Below the pieces are notes generated by a model. It was given only the letters and a program-made list of their open reading frames with translations, was not told where the DNA came from and did no database searches. A DNA stretch of 64,000 nucleotides from positions 14,807,297 to 14,871,296 of the forward strand of contig OX393549.1 in NCBI GenBank assembly GCA_947650365.1. The letters are read 5' to 3'. Shown here in pieces: positions 1 through 11,959 of the stretch (position 1 is the first letter of the stretch; every line of letters starts with the position of its first letter). Position numbers and translations under genes: made by a program. The DNA comes from Chamaelirium japonicum. Taxonomy: Eukaryota > Streptophyta > Magnoliopsida > Liliales > Melanthiaceae.

Positions 1-2276
1 TAGCCAAATTTCTAAGTGCAGAAAGAGATTTTCCTGGTCACTAGGGAAATATTGTCTTCCAGACTTAGCTAAAGTTCTTATTGCAGGTGGAGACTTCCCT
101 AGTCATCATGGAAAATAGTCTTCCAGACTTACCAAATTTTTGGTTTCCTGGCTTTAGAAAAATTTCAATGTCTACAATTGTGACAGCGATGCAGGAGGCT
201 ATAGTAGACCAGATCGGGAGAGGCAACAACCATAACACACTGATGTGTATCAGAACGCAAAACGTGTAAGGGAAAAACATCAAACAGATGGTGGGTAGAG
301 ATTGGGTGTACCCTGGACAACGACTTTGTCCAAGGCCAAGGTTCGAAGAAAGCTACAACTCAATCGATGGGAGCAAATCACCAGAGATGAGAAGGCCATC
401 GGAAGGTTGGTCGCATGCGGAAGAACAAAGCAGCAACAACAACTACGAAGCATAATTTACAATAGCGACCAAATAAGGAAACTGCAAAAGAAAGTCGTGC
501 CTAGATAAGTGAAAATAATGGATAACTAATTGATGCTCCTTAATGTTTTATCCATGCTTTTGTATTAATTTATGCATCCTAAAAATATCACTCGTTCGAC
601 GTCCATGTGGCGGGATGGATGGTCGACACATGACAGCTTAGGGATAGGCATGGGACGTGGAAGATTGGTGCTGCGAAAAGTGACAAGGTACGTAAGTGTG
701 CTATCACATGGCAACCACGCAGGTACTGCCTATGGGTGACCTAGGGTATCTTCGATTGTCAACTACTATGGCGCGCGAGGTGCTTAACCTTGGGTGATCT
801 TGCAGATCCAGTTGTTGGGCAACCTGGTGATATCATTGGTGACCTCAACAACAACCATGGACCAAGTCACATGAGACTCATGGCCCAATGGCGATCTCGC
901 AAGTTCAACCGTTTGGGGTTAAGGACATAAGGAGGTTCTCAACCGTAGATCCACCAGAAATGCGATCTGATGGCAAAATCATAGGCCTCAACCATTGAGC
1001 AACCTAGCAACTTCATCAACGGTCACATCAGTGACCCTTCAGTGACCGCCGAACAGAGACACAAGGTCCACACACTCTATTGTCGATCAAACAAGTAGAT
1101 CCCTTGGGCAACCTAGTGATGTCACTAGAGATCAACGGACAAAATGTGAGTGAGTGAGTGAGTGTGTAGTTTCAAATGGCAAACTTGTAGGCCAAGTCGT
1201 TGGGTGACCTAGCAACGCTCGCCCCCCTCAACGTCTCTAAGTTTCTTAAGGCAGCAAGCAATCAATGGAGATGTTCTGTCGTCTAGCGCAAATCAGGTAT
1301 TAGGCGGCAGATCATGTGTCAGGCGACATGCCTACGAAGCTAGGTAGGCCAGATAATTGCCGCTAATAGGAGCGCGGCACATGGCTCGAGAAGGGTGACA
1401 TGGCCTTCTACCCCGACCAAGCTCTGCGAAGCACCGATGCCAGATTGCGCCAACCAAAAAACAACACGTGGAGATTCTCTAAGCCAACATAGTGATACTA
1501 TAATGCCATGCCGCTTTCGCCTGACAACGATAGGATTGGTCAAATGGTGGTAGCCTGCACTATGCACTGGATGTCTCCTGAACGTTACGTGGCCCCCCAC
1601 CTGTCGCTTCTCCTTCTAAGTTGCTAAAAAAGCCAGTCTTTGGCACTGTTCGAAGGGTTAGCGGTTCTGCACTCCTGCTCCCCTTTCTCCCGCCTCCTTC
1701 CCCCTCTGCGCCAGAACTGACATAAGCATCGGCAACGTTGTTCTGTACGGAGCCTGCCGCATGATCTAGTTTCTTTCATGCAACTCTGCCAGAATGCTTT
1801 GCCGCTGTCGAAGAAGATAGCCGGAGCCATTGTCGAGCAACCTCCCTCTGAGGGGTTCACATCTTGTAAATTTGTGTCGTCTACGAGAATTTCTCCAACC
1901 TCGCCGAATGTGACCCATAGCCACATGGCTAGTAACCCGCATCAATGAGGAGCTGTTGCAGCGGCTGCCGCCGTCAAAACACCCTAATCGAGAGACCTCG
2001 CACTGAAGATCAAATAGCATCATCTCGTTCTCGATGGAACAAGGGCGGACGTCGACTGTTCCACTACTGAACCCCGTTGTGTCGGAAGCTCTCCTCCGAT
2101 CAATTCTAGATTTGCACCATACGATTATCGACGGGGCAAAGCGCTTTTAGCAAACCTACGAAGCCAATATGTGTGCAACCCTGAACCCCCCTAGATGTAA
2201 GGACGGTACCTAACGAGGTCGATCCTTGGTCCGTTCTCTCCGTAGCCGAGCAAGGCACAACCCGAGTGGCTTGGAG
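1..2276. other. Gene-poor stretch, probably inside or 3' of the kinase gene
   Basis: No exon of the minus-strand kinase found at 4.4 and 10.3 kb can be recognised here, although its catalytic-loop and later exons should lie in this direction. Between about 640 and 1240 a loosely repeated phrase (variants of GGGCAACCTAGTGATGTC) recurs four or five times, which suggests a degenerate local repeat. Short open frames at 81-269 and 302-508 resemble nothing I know and look like chance. The stretch at 1340-2270 is GC-richer and also unrecognised. Confidence 0.3.
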
Positions 2277-2808
2277 TAGGGGTGTGCATCAGTTCGAAAC
2301 CAACCTATTTAGGCAAAAGCCAAACCGATCCAGCTTGGTCGGTTTTGAGGATTTTCAATCTGATCCAAACCGAACTGAGATTGGAATCCAATCCAATTAA
2401 AGTTGGTTTGGATTGGATGGTCGGCTTGGCTTTGGTCCGTATGCTTATTGGGATTTATTTTTTTCTTCTATTAGAACCTAGTTTCAACTTTAAAAATAAA
2501 ACTTGTTGTCAAATTATTAAGCCTAAATAAGATTTTTAACTGAGTCATCCTCCAGTATTACAAAGGTTGTTGGTAGCAAGGCTATAGGACATATGGTATA
2601 TTTAATAAAATATTATATGTATATACATAAGTCGGTTCGGTTCGATTTAGGTTGGTTTTTAATTTACAAATATGTCAACCGATCCAATCGTGTCGGTTTT
2701 TTAAAAGCCCAATCCAATCTGATTCATTGAATGTGTCGAAACTGATCAAAATTGGTTGGTTTGGTTTGGTCGATTTGGTCAATTTGGTTTGGATCCTGCA
2801 CACCCTTC
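2277..2808. mobile_element. hAT-type MITE with 8-bp target site duplication
   Basis: The element opens with TAGGGGTGTGCA and closes with TGCACACCCTTC, an inverted terminal pair. It is flanked by GCTTGGAG (2269-2276) and GCTCGGAG (2809-2816), an 8-bp duplication with one mismatch, as expected for the hAT superfamily. The interior is rich in GGTTTGG/CCAAACC words and has no transposase, so it is non-autonomous. Confidence 0.72.
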
Positions 2809-4385
2809 GCTCGGAGCGCTCAACTGACCTGGTATGCCAAAAACTAGGGCAAGTCCCCCACCCCTCCAGTACCAGAGGCGCGCCCTGGGGTGGTCATCAC
2901 CATGCCTCCGCTTGTCGTGCCGTCACATGTCCAACAACCACCCCTTTCTGCCCAAACCGGGCCCCAAGCATTGATTTGATCGAGCAACGCCTTCATGAGG
3001 CTTCCCTCTAAGGTGGTTGGTCGCGGCATCCCAGAAGCTTACGAAACAGGGACCTACTCGAGAGACCACACTGCTCGGCATCGGCAAGCCCGTCAACCAA
3101 GGAAAGGTCGTCGTTCACCTTCCTCCCCTCAAGTTCAAGTGATTACTTGTCACGAAAGTCCCGGGTTCTCCCTGAGGCGGCCTAGCAGAGTCCATGACCA
3201 TTTGAGTCCCGTGCAGCACGACGTGGCTTCTCCTGTCAACTGACGGGCTCCTGCAGCCACGACTGATGTCCTAGAGGGCCTCGCCCTTGGTGCGGCATCT
3301 CCTTTCATCGTCGAGATTCATAGGCAACACTTTCTCCATTGTTGGAGCCAACCAAAGTTCGAATTGTTCGATAGGTAGGGCGTACCAAAAATGCTCTTCT
3401 TCTGAGACGACAACCATGCCCTCTATTGGGCTTTCCTAGCAGCCTTACCGGATCGGCCTTGAACTAGTTCCACAAGCTCTGAGCAATGTTGATCCAAACT
3501 GGGATCTCTCCCGGCTCTTCCCAAACATTGTTAGTACATCCTCTCTTTTTAGCTTGGTGATATTAACTTCAAATCATGTTTTTTTGTCGTCCAACTCTAT
3601 AGTTTTATCAACAAAGGATTGGTATTAAGACTCTCTCCTTAAGGCAAGGACAGAGAGGAATATGAACACTCTTTTAACAGAACTCAACCATAAGGGTAGA
3701 TGAATCATTAGTTGTAGGAAAGAATGGGACGGATTCAACGTTGGGTTCATCTAATTATACACTTCATACCCTAATATGGGTTAAGATGACTTTACCCTTT
3801 TGTAAGTGGAGAACATCAAAGAAAAATGTCTTCGTAATACTCAACTGACCAATGTGACTAGGATAGATAGTGGCTGAAGGTGATAATCTAAAAGATTGTT
3901 CTATTGTAATCAGTCAAAGTTATTGCTCATTTCAAAGATTCCACATCTACCTACAATCCAACTTAACTTACCTTCACGTGTATCTCTTATATTTTTTGCG
4001 AAGGTAATAGGTCGCAGATTGGTTGGCTACTAAGGCTCGCCAACGTGGCACTAGCCAAGATTGCTCCCAAGATCTTCTACGAGCGCTGCGGGACTTGGTG
4101 CGACAGGATTATAGTTACCGGGTCCCCCTACAGGTGTGAATTATGTAACCGCAGTTCCTTTCTGATTATCTACTGTACTTGTTACAAAACTATGAATTGG
4201 AGCAAATGTCAAATAGTAAATTATGAAATCTGGAGCAAGCATTTCCATATTAAATGGGACTCTTTGAATTTATTTTAATTTACTTTAGAGTGACAGAGAT
4301 ATGTCAATATGTGATATCAGACAAGCTGGACTTATGATCAGAACCTATTAGGGTAAAATTGAAACTATAGAAGGGAAGGAAATAC
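2809..4385. other. Unassigned sequence, probably kinase intron 2
   Basis: This follows the donor site of kinase exon 2 on the minus strand. I see no further kinase exon. Open frames around 2850-3240 are GC-rich and unrecognised. The segment at 4045-4130 has coding-like composition on the plus strand but matches no family I know. Confidence 0.3.
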
Positions 4386-4646
4386 CTGAAAATCCATCTT
4401 TTCATGCAGATATGTTAATCCACGAGCAGCATCAAGAGCTATTCTTAATCTCGTGGCCCATGAAAGAATGGTAGTTGAACGAGTTGATAAATGATCCTGG
4501 ACACTTCCATTAGGCATAAATTCATATGCAAGAAGTCGTTGTGTTCCTCTTTCATCATCTTCAGCACAATAGCCCACCAATTTGACAAGATTAGGATGCT
4601 CAACCACCCCAAGAAAATTTACTTCGGTTAACCATTCTTTATGCCC
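4386..4646 (-). CDS. Receptor-like cytoplasmic kinase, coding exon 2 (kinase N-lobe)
   Basis: This exon encodes 87 residues, from [19 protein letters not shown] to [14 protein letters not shown]. That is the alpha-C helix to alpha-E part of a plant receptor-like cytoplasmic kinase of the PBL19/PCRK group (family VII), which signal downstream of surface immune receptors at the plasma membrane. The Glu of the Lys-Glu salt bridge is in [20 protein letters not shown] and [11 protein letters not shown] are family hallmarks. The acceptor is CTCTCAG at 4647-4653 and the donor is CAG|GTATTT at 4385. Both borders are phase 0, which matches exon 1 and homologues. The exon with the YRDFK catalytic loop, normally next, is not found between here and position 1, so the gene either continues outside the window or is truncated. 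Confidence 0.88.
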
Positions 4647-4679
4647 CTGAGAGAAAAGGTAGGCACATAAGAAACACAC

Positions 4680-5560
4680 CTAAATGTTGACAAAGTAGCT
4701 TAAATTTGTTTCTCTTCAGTTTATCAACAGAATCACATACGAAGTAAAATGGATTCTTGAATAACAGAATTAGATCATAGTACAACTAATTTGATACTGT
4801 AAGAAGGATATTTGTCTGATCATTAAAAGCAAGACGCATCAAACTTAAAACATAGATTCTATAGTTAATGAAAATAATATTTATGCAAAAGTACATCCTA
4901 ATGTAACAAGATCAGGTAGTCCAGTAAACAACAGATTAGTAAACCTTGGTTAGGAGTCATTTAGCCATGTAACTCAGGCCCATTAGATCTAGGATCATGA
5001 AATTATGAAAGATGGCAAGAAATGCCTCTGAAATGCTCCGTAGCACAGTGGTAAGAAGTTATGACTAGTTGTTGGTGTTGTTCACTCATCGGCAAGAAAT
5101 TTAAACTTCCAAAATGGTGAAAGTAATAATCCAGAGATTGGATGACCAATATTCCCCTCTCCAGATCTGAGAAGCCGGATAGGTTCCCATTTCTTCTTCC
5201 AGAATTCTGCCATGTTGTAAGGAAGGATCTCTACAGATTTTTATTGTTCTTCTTCCACCATAAGGTCCCACTCAATTGCTTGAACTTCTCCTGGCTTATT
5301 ATTAATTTGAAGGACCGCAATATCCATCTCAGAGCTGTGTTTGACCAAGCGGTGGCTAGCCGCAGACCACGTATATTGGTGGGAGTGGGGGCTGCTTTTT
5401 TTTTTTTTGCGTTTTTTTGCATCTGGCTGTGTGAATGGCAGGAGCAGGCTGCGTACTTGGCTTAAGAAGTGGGCCTGTCATAGCTAATTTTTCCGTATCT
5501 TGGGACCACTATACAAAACCATGCCGAGTGGGAGGGAGCGAGCATCGTATGTGGTGGGCA
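4680..5560. other. Intronic sequence, nothing recognised
   Basis: Apart from an 11-T run near 5397-5409 this part of the intron shows no coding region or transposon end that I can support. A stretch near 5035-5100 is faintly tRNA-like but was not accepted as a SINE. Confidence 0.3.
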
Positions 5561-5980
5561 TAAGCTTAACCAAACAGGTCCTTAACTTCTCCAATCGTGT
5601 CGACAAGATCGTCACAATGATCTTGTCAAACCGATTGTGTTCCATTATGTATCATCTTATTAGCAAGAACCATTCGACCTTATCAAAGGGAGATATATTC
5701 TTTACAGCATAGTAACAGTACAGGGGGTGATCTACCATCTAAAGGAAGTTGGAGCGGAAGGTGTTCCCCTCAAATTGGATTTTGAGAAGGCCTTCCACCG
5801 TATTCATTAGGGAGTCTTGATGAAGATTCTTAGAACTAAATGTTTACACTAATAGCTGGTTAACTAGATCTGAGAATGCTTGTTCCCTTCAAAACTTTAT
5901 TGCCTTCTAAATGGAGCCAAAGTTGACCACATTAAGATGGGCAGAGGCTTCCATTAAATGAAGGTGTACGTCCACATTAA
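5560..5980 (+). mobile_element. LINE (L1-type) reverse transcriptase fragment
   Basis: Translated pieces read IVTMILSNRLCSIMYHLIS and then LKLDFEKAFHRIH, the conserved opening of a plant L1 reverse transcriptase (usual forms: KVLANRL and LKLDFEKAFDRV). A TAG follows HRIH in frame, and the two pieces lie in different registers, so this is a dead fragment. It has no endonuclease, no poly(A) tail and no clear ends. It lies inside kinase intron 1, on the opposite strand to the gene. Confidence 0.7.
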
Positions 5981-6604
5981 CAATCATTGGAACCATTGGT
6001 AATGGTTACCAACTTACCAATAACTGTATGAGTTTATCTGATTTCTGACATATATTAGTAAACATATTTAAGAAACATAAATCATATTAAAGAAGCACTA
6101 GAAACATAGTTATGAGATACATATGACCTTGGCTCAGGTTGGTTTATAAGTAGATGAATATATTGCATAGAACATGCTTCAATTGAGAAGAACTACGTCA
6201 CATTTAGCTTAATGAATTATAAAAGTTCTCAATAATTTTGTATGCCTCTACTCTTCTCTTTTATTATTTTGCAAGAAATAAATAACTAATTCATGTACTT
6301 TACTAACACAAGGTCAAAATATGCATATACAAGCTTACATCATTTCCCAATGTATTAAGCTATTTGGATTCCTACATTTTGGTGTTTTGTGATACCATTT
6401 CCATGTAAAGTAAATTTGAGTTTTCAACAAGATCTTGTTCCTGTATCGTAGGATAAAGTATGAAAAGAACTTATGCTATTTATTGTGGATTCCTCTACCT
6501 ATAAATTCAATGGGTTTTTGACATAATTGTGGTGTGACATATTTCCCTTAGATGATAGACCCAAGGATAATTAAATATACGTACCAGTTTAATGTGGTTC
6601 AGGT

Positions 6605-6690
6605 GAAACCAAAGTTAATTACATCCTCAGATAAGGGCATCCTCAGGGGAAACCAAAGTTAATTACATCCTCAGATAAGGACATCCTCCG
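6605..6690. repeat. 44-bp direct tandem duplication
   Basis: A unit beginning GAAACCAAAGTTAATTACAT occurs at 6605-6648 and again at 6649-6690 with very few differences. It lies just upstream of the proline-rich open frame. Confidence 0.75.
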
Positions 6691-6739
6691 AGATAGTAAA
6701 TGGAGACAAGTAGAATGGAAGGCAGAATGGGACCGATCA

Positions 6740-7201
6740 ATGGATGAGTTACGCGTCTTAATCAACAAGATTGGAGTTCAGACCGTATCTCCACCTCCAT
6801 CAGTGCCATCACTGGAGATCCCTAAGGATATTGCATGTTCCGACGAGCTTCCACTTCCGGCTGACCCTCCTCTACCAGTGGCATCCCCGACTCCGGTGGA
6901 TCTTCCATCTCCAGCATCACAGCTTCCAAACCTGGCGAAGCCAGAGGAGACTCAACCTCATATGGAGCTTCTTCATCCATCAGTGCCTTCGGAGGAGACT
7001 GTACCACCTCCTGAGGAGCTTCTACTACCTTCAGTGGAGCACTCGTTGCTAGCACCTTCAACGATACGGTTAGTGGAACCCCAGCTTTTAGAGAAGTTGC
7101 TACCCGCAATTGACTCCAGCGAGACGGCCCTTCTTCAGCACGTTGACTTCCTCAGAACATGCCGACCACCAGCGGCTTCACTACTTATCCAACAGTACTA
7201 G
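6740..7201 (+). CDS. Unrecognised proline-rich open frame, probably transposon-derived
   Basis: A 153-residue frame starts MDELRVLINKIGVQT and continues as a Pro/Ser/Glu/Leu-rich stretch with repeated LPSP-like words. The frame stays open upstream of the ATG, with tryptophan-rich residues (WRQVEWKAEWDRS), so the ATG may not be the true start. The composition suggests a low-complexity linker rather than a folded domain. It lies antisense inside kinase intron 1, next to LTR-like sequence, so a retrotransposon origin is likelier than a host gene. I do not recognise the family. Confidence 0.25.
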   Translation: MDELRVLINKIGVQTVSPPPSVPSLEIPKDIACSDELPLPADPPLPVASPTPVDLPSPASQLPNLAKPEETQPHMELLHPSVPSEETVPPPEELLLPSVEHSLLAPSTIRLVEPQLLEKLLPAIDSSETALLQHVDFLRTCRPPAASLLIQQY

Positions 7202-7559
7202 GGCACGCCTAATTACAAGTTACTACATCATCCCGCTCGGTTACCGACTTCTTCAGCCTGCGCCAGTACCTCTAACTCATGGTCCCACTGCACCTCCAGT
7301 GGACAGTTTGTGTGACACTCAGGAGATGACTAATGTGCGTCGCGTCATCCACTATTAGGGCTACACCATCAGGTGATGACTATGAGATGCCCCTACGATG
7401 ATCCTGATCTGGACTACAGTGCTTCATGATCGACTCCTACAACTCAAGGACGAGTTATGCGCAATGGAAGTGATTGATGCGGAGCAAATTCCCATGCACT
7501 ACTTCTGAGGCTCAGGCTCAACCCAGATGCGACAGCCCATCTCAAACGAGGCCTAATTA

Positions 7560-8340
7560 TCTTATTTGTCCATTCAGTTAAACATTTTTGGAGTTATTTA
7601 ATTAATTAGTTTTAGCCTACATGTTTTGGCTTTTCTTAGTTGTGTTCAGCCCCATATTGCCTATGGGGTAATTATGTAGCCACATTTTTTGGCGAGTTAT
7701 TCAAAGCCCTCATGCCTTTAGTTATGATAGTAAATTGATTGATGAAAATTTTATGTGTTCCTGCTGAAAGGCTACCCAACCCCCCCTCCGTTGGTGATGA
7801 CTCCAATGAAGCCCTAGGTGGTGAAGCCTAGGGCTCATTCCCCTCTCCTATATACCCTGATATTTCTCTATCTCTTTCTCTCATTCATCACCAAAATCCT
7901 TTTAGATCCATCGAAATTGTAACCCAAAAACAAAAAATCGTCATCCTATAATAACCTAAAAATAAACAGGATAAAAGCAATCAAAACCACATCGATTCAT
8001 CATTAAAACCTAGCTGTAACAAGCATATACGATTCCCAAACAAAATCCACCACTTTCCATTACAAAAACCCCCGCAACGAGCCCAAACCCAAATATGGAA
8101 TACGCAAACCACATCTAGTAATCCATTGATATCCCACCATCCAACGGACAGATCACCTTCAAATTTTTATCATACCTTACTCACATCTAGACCTACCTAC
8201 CCTTTACGTTTCAACATTGATCCGAAAAACTGAACATAGTGAAAATACCGAACTACCCCTGCTATCCTGAAAACCTGCATCTTCCCGAACCCATAATTTT
8301 AACCTAAAGCAATATTCAGTGCTTTTGGTAGGGCCCCCAT
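7560..8340 (+). mobile_element. LTR-like remnant, uncertain
   Basis: A polypurine/C-tract-like boundary (ACCCCCCCTCC, near 7780) is followed by a TATA-like CCTATATACCCTG and a CT-rich leader. This looks like part of an LTR downstream of the proline-rich frame. No paired LTR or primer site was found, so this is a weak call of a broken fossil. Confidence 0.25.
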
Positions 8341-8668
8341 ACTTGTCCTGCATCATTGAGCCTAGAAATAGTCTCGATCTACTTTTTCAGAAAACGTTCC
8401 TGACTTATGATGATAAAGTCTTTAGCATTCATCAAATATGTATGATTGGGACAATTGCATAGGGTTCAAGATACACAGAGTATTGTAAGGTACTCAGACA
8501 ACCAACTTTGGGCAGTCATGGGAGAATTGAGCAGTTCCTTGCTCATCAAACTATTACATTGGAGATGAGTTCGTGTGGCTCAGTTTCATGGTTGTCATAG
8601 GCATGAACAATAAGATGAGTATGGTAATACTCAACTACTGGAATCATCACAATGCACAAGCATATGGG

Positions 8669-9465
8669 CTATGAAACACAGACACTTCGTAGAGGGCCCC
8701 GTGTCCGTGTCGGACACGGACACGGCTCGGACACGGCCCGGACACGTGTCGGACACGGCTCCGAAGTGTCCTGGTTTTTTTTTGTCCAGGACACGGCCGG
8801 ACACGGCTGGGACACGGCCAGGACACGGCCAGGACACGGCAGTGACATTGTTTACATGGGATCAAGGATGAGTTGGATGATTTGTTTGGGGCTTGGTGTA
8901 ATAGACGATTGTGATTAAGATTTGGCTTTAACTTATATCCTCTAAGGTTATAACATCATAGGATATAATTAATAGGGTTTTTCTTACAAATATTAACATA
9001 ATCTTTTAGCAATAATTCTAGAACTTTGTGGATTTTGTGAACTTTATTGGATAGTTGTCATTACCCCTATGACCTCTAGTGAGTATCCCATAGTGCCAAA
9101 CCCGACCCCATAGTAAATAAACTTCGTTTTTCCCTCTTCAATACAATTTTGATTAGACTGAATCGTTGAAATTACCAAAAGAAAAAATTTAGTAGTTGTC
9201 AAATTGGGTATTGTGCTACCATTGAAATTTCTTAAACATAACCATAAAGTAATTTCCCATCTAGTTGGAGCATGTTTTATGAATTATTCTTCGAAATTAA
9301 GCATCTCTATGTAGTATTCATGTATTATATATTATTTATATAAAATAATAAATATTAATTGCCGTGTCCTAGCCGTGTCGTGTCCTTCATTTTTGAAGAA
9401 ATGTCGTGTCGCCGTGTCCGTGTCGTGTCGTGTCGTGTCGCCGTACCCGTGTCTATGCTTCATAG
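8669..9465. mobile_element. hAT-type non-autonomous element with perfect 8-bp duplication
   Basis: The left end is CTATGAAACACAGACAC and the right end, read inward, is CTATGAAGCATAGACAC. The flanks are both CATATGGG (8661-8668 and 9466-9473), a perfect 8-bp target site duplication. The sub-terminal regions are dense runs of GGACACGG/CCGTGTCC, typical hAT sub-terminal transposase-binding repeats. The AT-rich middle has no transposase. It lies in kinase intron 1. Confidence 0.85.
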
Positions 9466-9926
9466 CATATGGGCATGTTATTAAACTTAGCTGGTTGACG
9501 TCAAAAGCATTGGTTGAAAATTTGAAATCACTCTCGGCATGATGCAATTCTCTCCTATAATCCATGAATTCATCTCAGTTGTTTGGATAACAAACTAACA
9601 AAGTTGTATGGAATGTTGATGCACTAAGAAATATCAAAAGTCAACCATACAAGAATAGCACAGCCATGTGACTACCATTACTATTCCTTATTCTGAGTGA
9701 TGTAACTTCCATATGAGTATGACTGTTCTTCCACTTATTTCCACAGGAATCGATTATAGAAGAAAAACTGATACTCTCCTATATCTAAAAGGACAAACGA
9801 ATAATCAACATAAGCTCAAAAGCAAAAGGAATGAAGGATCATCATCATCTAACTAACAACCAGTAGGATTCCTTAGATGGACAGGAAAGCTAAGTAGGAT
9901 GATGATAACTTATAGAAATAAAATAA

Positions 9927-10191
9927 GGGTTATTTTGACTTTGCCCCCCAAATTTAGCCTTGAATTAGACTTTACCCCCCATGTTTACATTAATTAGACT
10001 TTACCCCCCAAAACTAACTGTTCCGTTAGCTCACCATCTAAGGGGAAGGGTGAGCTGACGGAAAAGAAAAAATGTTTTGTGGGATGAGCTGACGGAACAG
10101 TTAGGTTTGGGGGGTAAAGTCTAATTAATGAAAACATGGGGGGTAAAGTCTAATTCAAGGCTAAATTTGGGGGGCAAAGTCAAAATAACCC
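9927..10191. mobile_element. Mutator-type MITE with 9-bp target site duplication
   Basis: Both ends begin GGGTTATTTTGACTTTGCCC reading inward, and the inverted repeat continues for about 100 bp on each side. The flanks are ATAAAATAA at 9918-9926 and 10192-10200, a perfect 9-bp duplication, the signature length for Mutator-like elements. It could fold into a long hairpin. A second full copy is at 46.3 kb and a half copy at 19.6 kb. Confidence 0.87.
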
Positions 10192-10343
10192 ATAAAATAA
10201 TGTTTCCAAGAATTTGCATGCCAATCAGAGAAAAGAAGAGTCTCTTCCTCATCTCTGTGTTTGGGAGATATGACAATTTATTATCCACAAAACAATCAAA
10301 GGACATTGGAAAAAGCGAGAAGGTCATGCAAAAGAGATCATGC

Positions 10344-10724
10344 CTGCAGGCCTCTGCGGCTCAGTTGCTTAATGGCAATCTCAAGCCTCGTATGAGGATC
10401 TTCCAAGCTCTTGATTGTGCCCCTATAAACACATCCAAAACCACCTTGTCCGATCATTAGTGAGTTGCTGAAGTTCTTTGTAGCAGTCTTCATCTCTGAG
10501 AATGTGAATACTCTGAGATTGTTTGGCCTCTGAGAGAAACTAGGGAATGGAGACCTCCGTAAAGAGTCAGCACTCATATCCGAAACATTCAGAGAATTGT
10601 ATTCGGACCCAGATCTCCTCGTATCACGATCTGTCGATGTGGTGCTGTTAGACCGAGCTGAGATTGACTTCCTGGCCATGGGTTCTTCCTTCTTCTCCCC
10701 ATTCAAGAAATGGAAACACTTCAT
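10344..10724 (-). CDS. Receptor-like cytoplasmic kinase, coding exon 1
   Basis: This exon encodes 127 residues starting MKCFHFLNGEKKEEP, matching the MKCF start of PBL19/PCRK-type kinases. A Ser/Thr-rich linker (about residues 18-66) leads into RVFTFSEMKTATKNFS, the glycine loop GQGGFGCVY (92-100) and the ATP-binding lysine in IAIKQL (K119). The start was chosen over the upstream open frame because homologues begin at MKCF and a good acceptor (ATGCAG|GGGAAA at 10758) lies 33 bases upstream, implying a spliced 5' UTR. With exon 2 only 214 of an expected 400-450 residues are present. Role from family knowledge: cytoplasmic Ser/Thr kinase in pattern-triggered immunity. Which paralogue it is cannot be decided here. 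Confidence 0.88.
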
Positions 10725-10757
10725 GGCCCTATTGTAAAAGCCTCCCAGAATTTTCCC

Positions 10758-11959
10758 CTGCATATTAAAATCCATGCAAGGAAAGAACCTCAAAGCCACA
10801 AACTCAAATGTAATTAAGATTCAAAATGCATAAGATCAAAAGCACAAACAACGATATCTTAGGAAAGACATACATAATCAACAAGCCTTAACCAATCGGC
10901 TAGTGGCCACACGGAACCTAGATAGCACCAGAATTTCAATTTCCCATTTCCAAATATGTGCAAGCTAAGATTCGATGAAATGATTTTTTATTGTTTTTTT
11001 GCAGTCGGACCATGTTTCACGAACTACATTGGAAGACTGAAAGCATACAACTTCAATTTCACTAAGCCACCAATTTCCTTTCGTACAAGTCCTGAAGTCC
11101 GACATATTGAGATTGATACCCTGAAGCTCAGACCTTCAGATTCTTTAAGGGTGCATTCTTTTGGGCGGAAATGAGAGTGGAAATGGAACCACCTGCGTAT
11201 TTCATTTCCATTTCAATTGTTGTTTTCATTTTAAGTCAGTGGAAATGAATCCACTTACGGACTTCATTTACTCCCAACCGGCCTATTTCATTCCCTCTCT
11301 AATTTGGACGGAAACCTCATTTTCTTAAGTCGGGTGGAAATGAACTGATAAACAAATTTTCTTCTTCTCGATTAATCGCTCAATTTCCTTCCTCCCAAAG
11401 GAACAGGGCGTGAAAATGAACAGATAAACAACATTTCCTCACTTAATTTCTTTCCCCTCAGAAGAACAAGGGAGAGGAAATGAAATCAATAGACATATAA
11501 GTTAGTGGAAATCATTTCTATTTCCTTAAGTGAGGGGAAATGAAAAACCCACCATGTTAATTTCTGCAAAACCAACCATGTTAATTTCAGAAGAACAACC
11601 TCCATTTGAACTTCAAACCCACATGTGAAACCCCGAAAACTAGGCGCAACAACAGAATTAATCAACAAAACCACCATTCTTCTCCTACCCAACATCAGAA
11701 AACCCCCAAGTACTAATTTCCCTATAGTTTTTATAGTAAACCAATCACTCCTCTCCAATAAAAACATCCCAAAACTTAGCAATGAACACTTTTTTTTTGT
11801 TGAAATCTTCAAACTTTACTTCAATCCAAAACAATGCTAATAGCAACCCCTTTGAACCTAAATTTTCACAAGGAATTCCACTAAAGAAAAGCTATCAAAC
11901 AACAATCTTCGACATAAAAGAGAGTTTTTTTTTTTACCCTTTTCGGCATTCAAACTGAC
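10758..11959 (-). other. Putative 5' UTR intron of the kinase gene
   Basis: A consensus donor, CAAG|GTCAGT (11959), pairs with the acceptor ATGCAG at 10758. The interior has no coding sequence. Around 11160-11560 the words GGAAATGA/TCATTTCC recur in both orientations, an imperfect palindrome-rich patch that may be an old MITE. Intron use is inferred, not shown. Confidence 0.5.

Larger units (their letters stand above)
4647..10343 (-). other. Kinase intron 1, a 5.7-kb GC-AG intron carrying transposons
   Basis: The upstream exon ends CTG CAG and the next bases are GCATGA, so the donor is GC rather than GT; no GT lies close by that keeps the frame. The acceptor is CTCTCAG before exon 2. The phase-0 join restores the family sequence GLQ-GHKEW. 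The intron contains a LINE fragment, a 44-bp tandem repeat, a proline-rich open frame, an hAT element and a Mutator MITE. Confidence 0.7.

Noticed and set aside
5035-5100. Possible tRNA-derived SINE (GTAGCACAGTGGTAAG resembles an A box)
   Set aside because: No convincing B box at the right distance, no tail and no flanking duplication.
8652-8918. Overlapping open frames rich in Gly/His/Thr/Arg in the GGACACGG block
   Set aside because: They exist in several frames and on both strands because the hAT sub-terminal repeat lacks stops.
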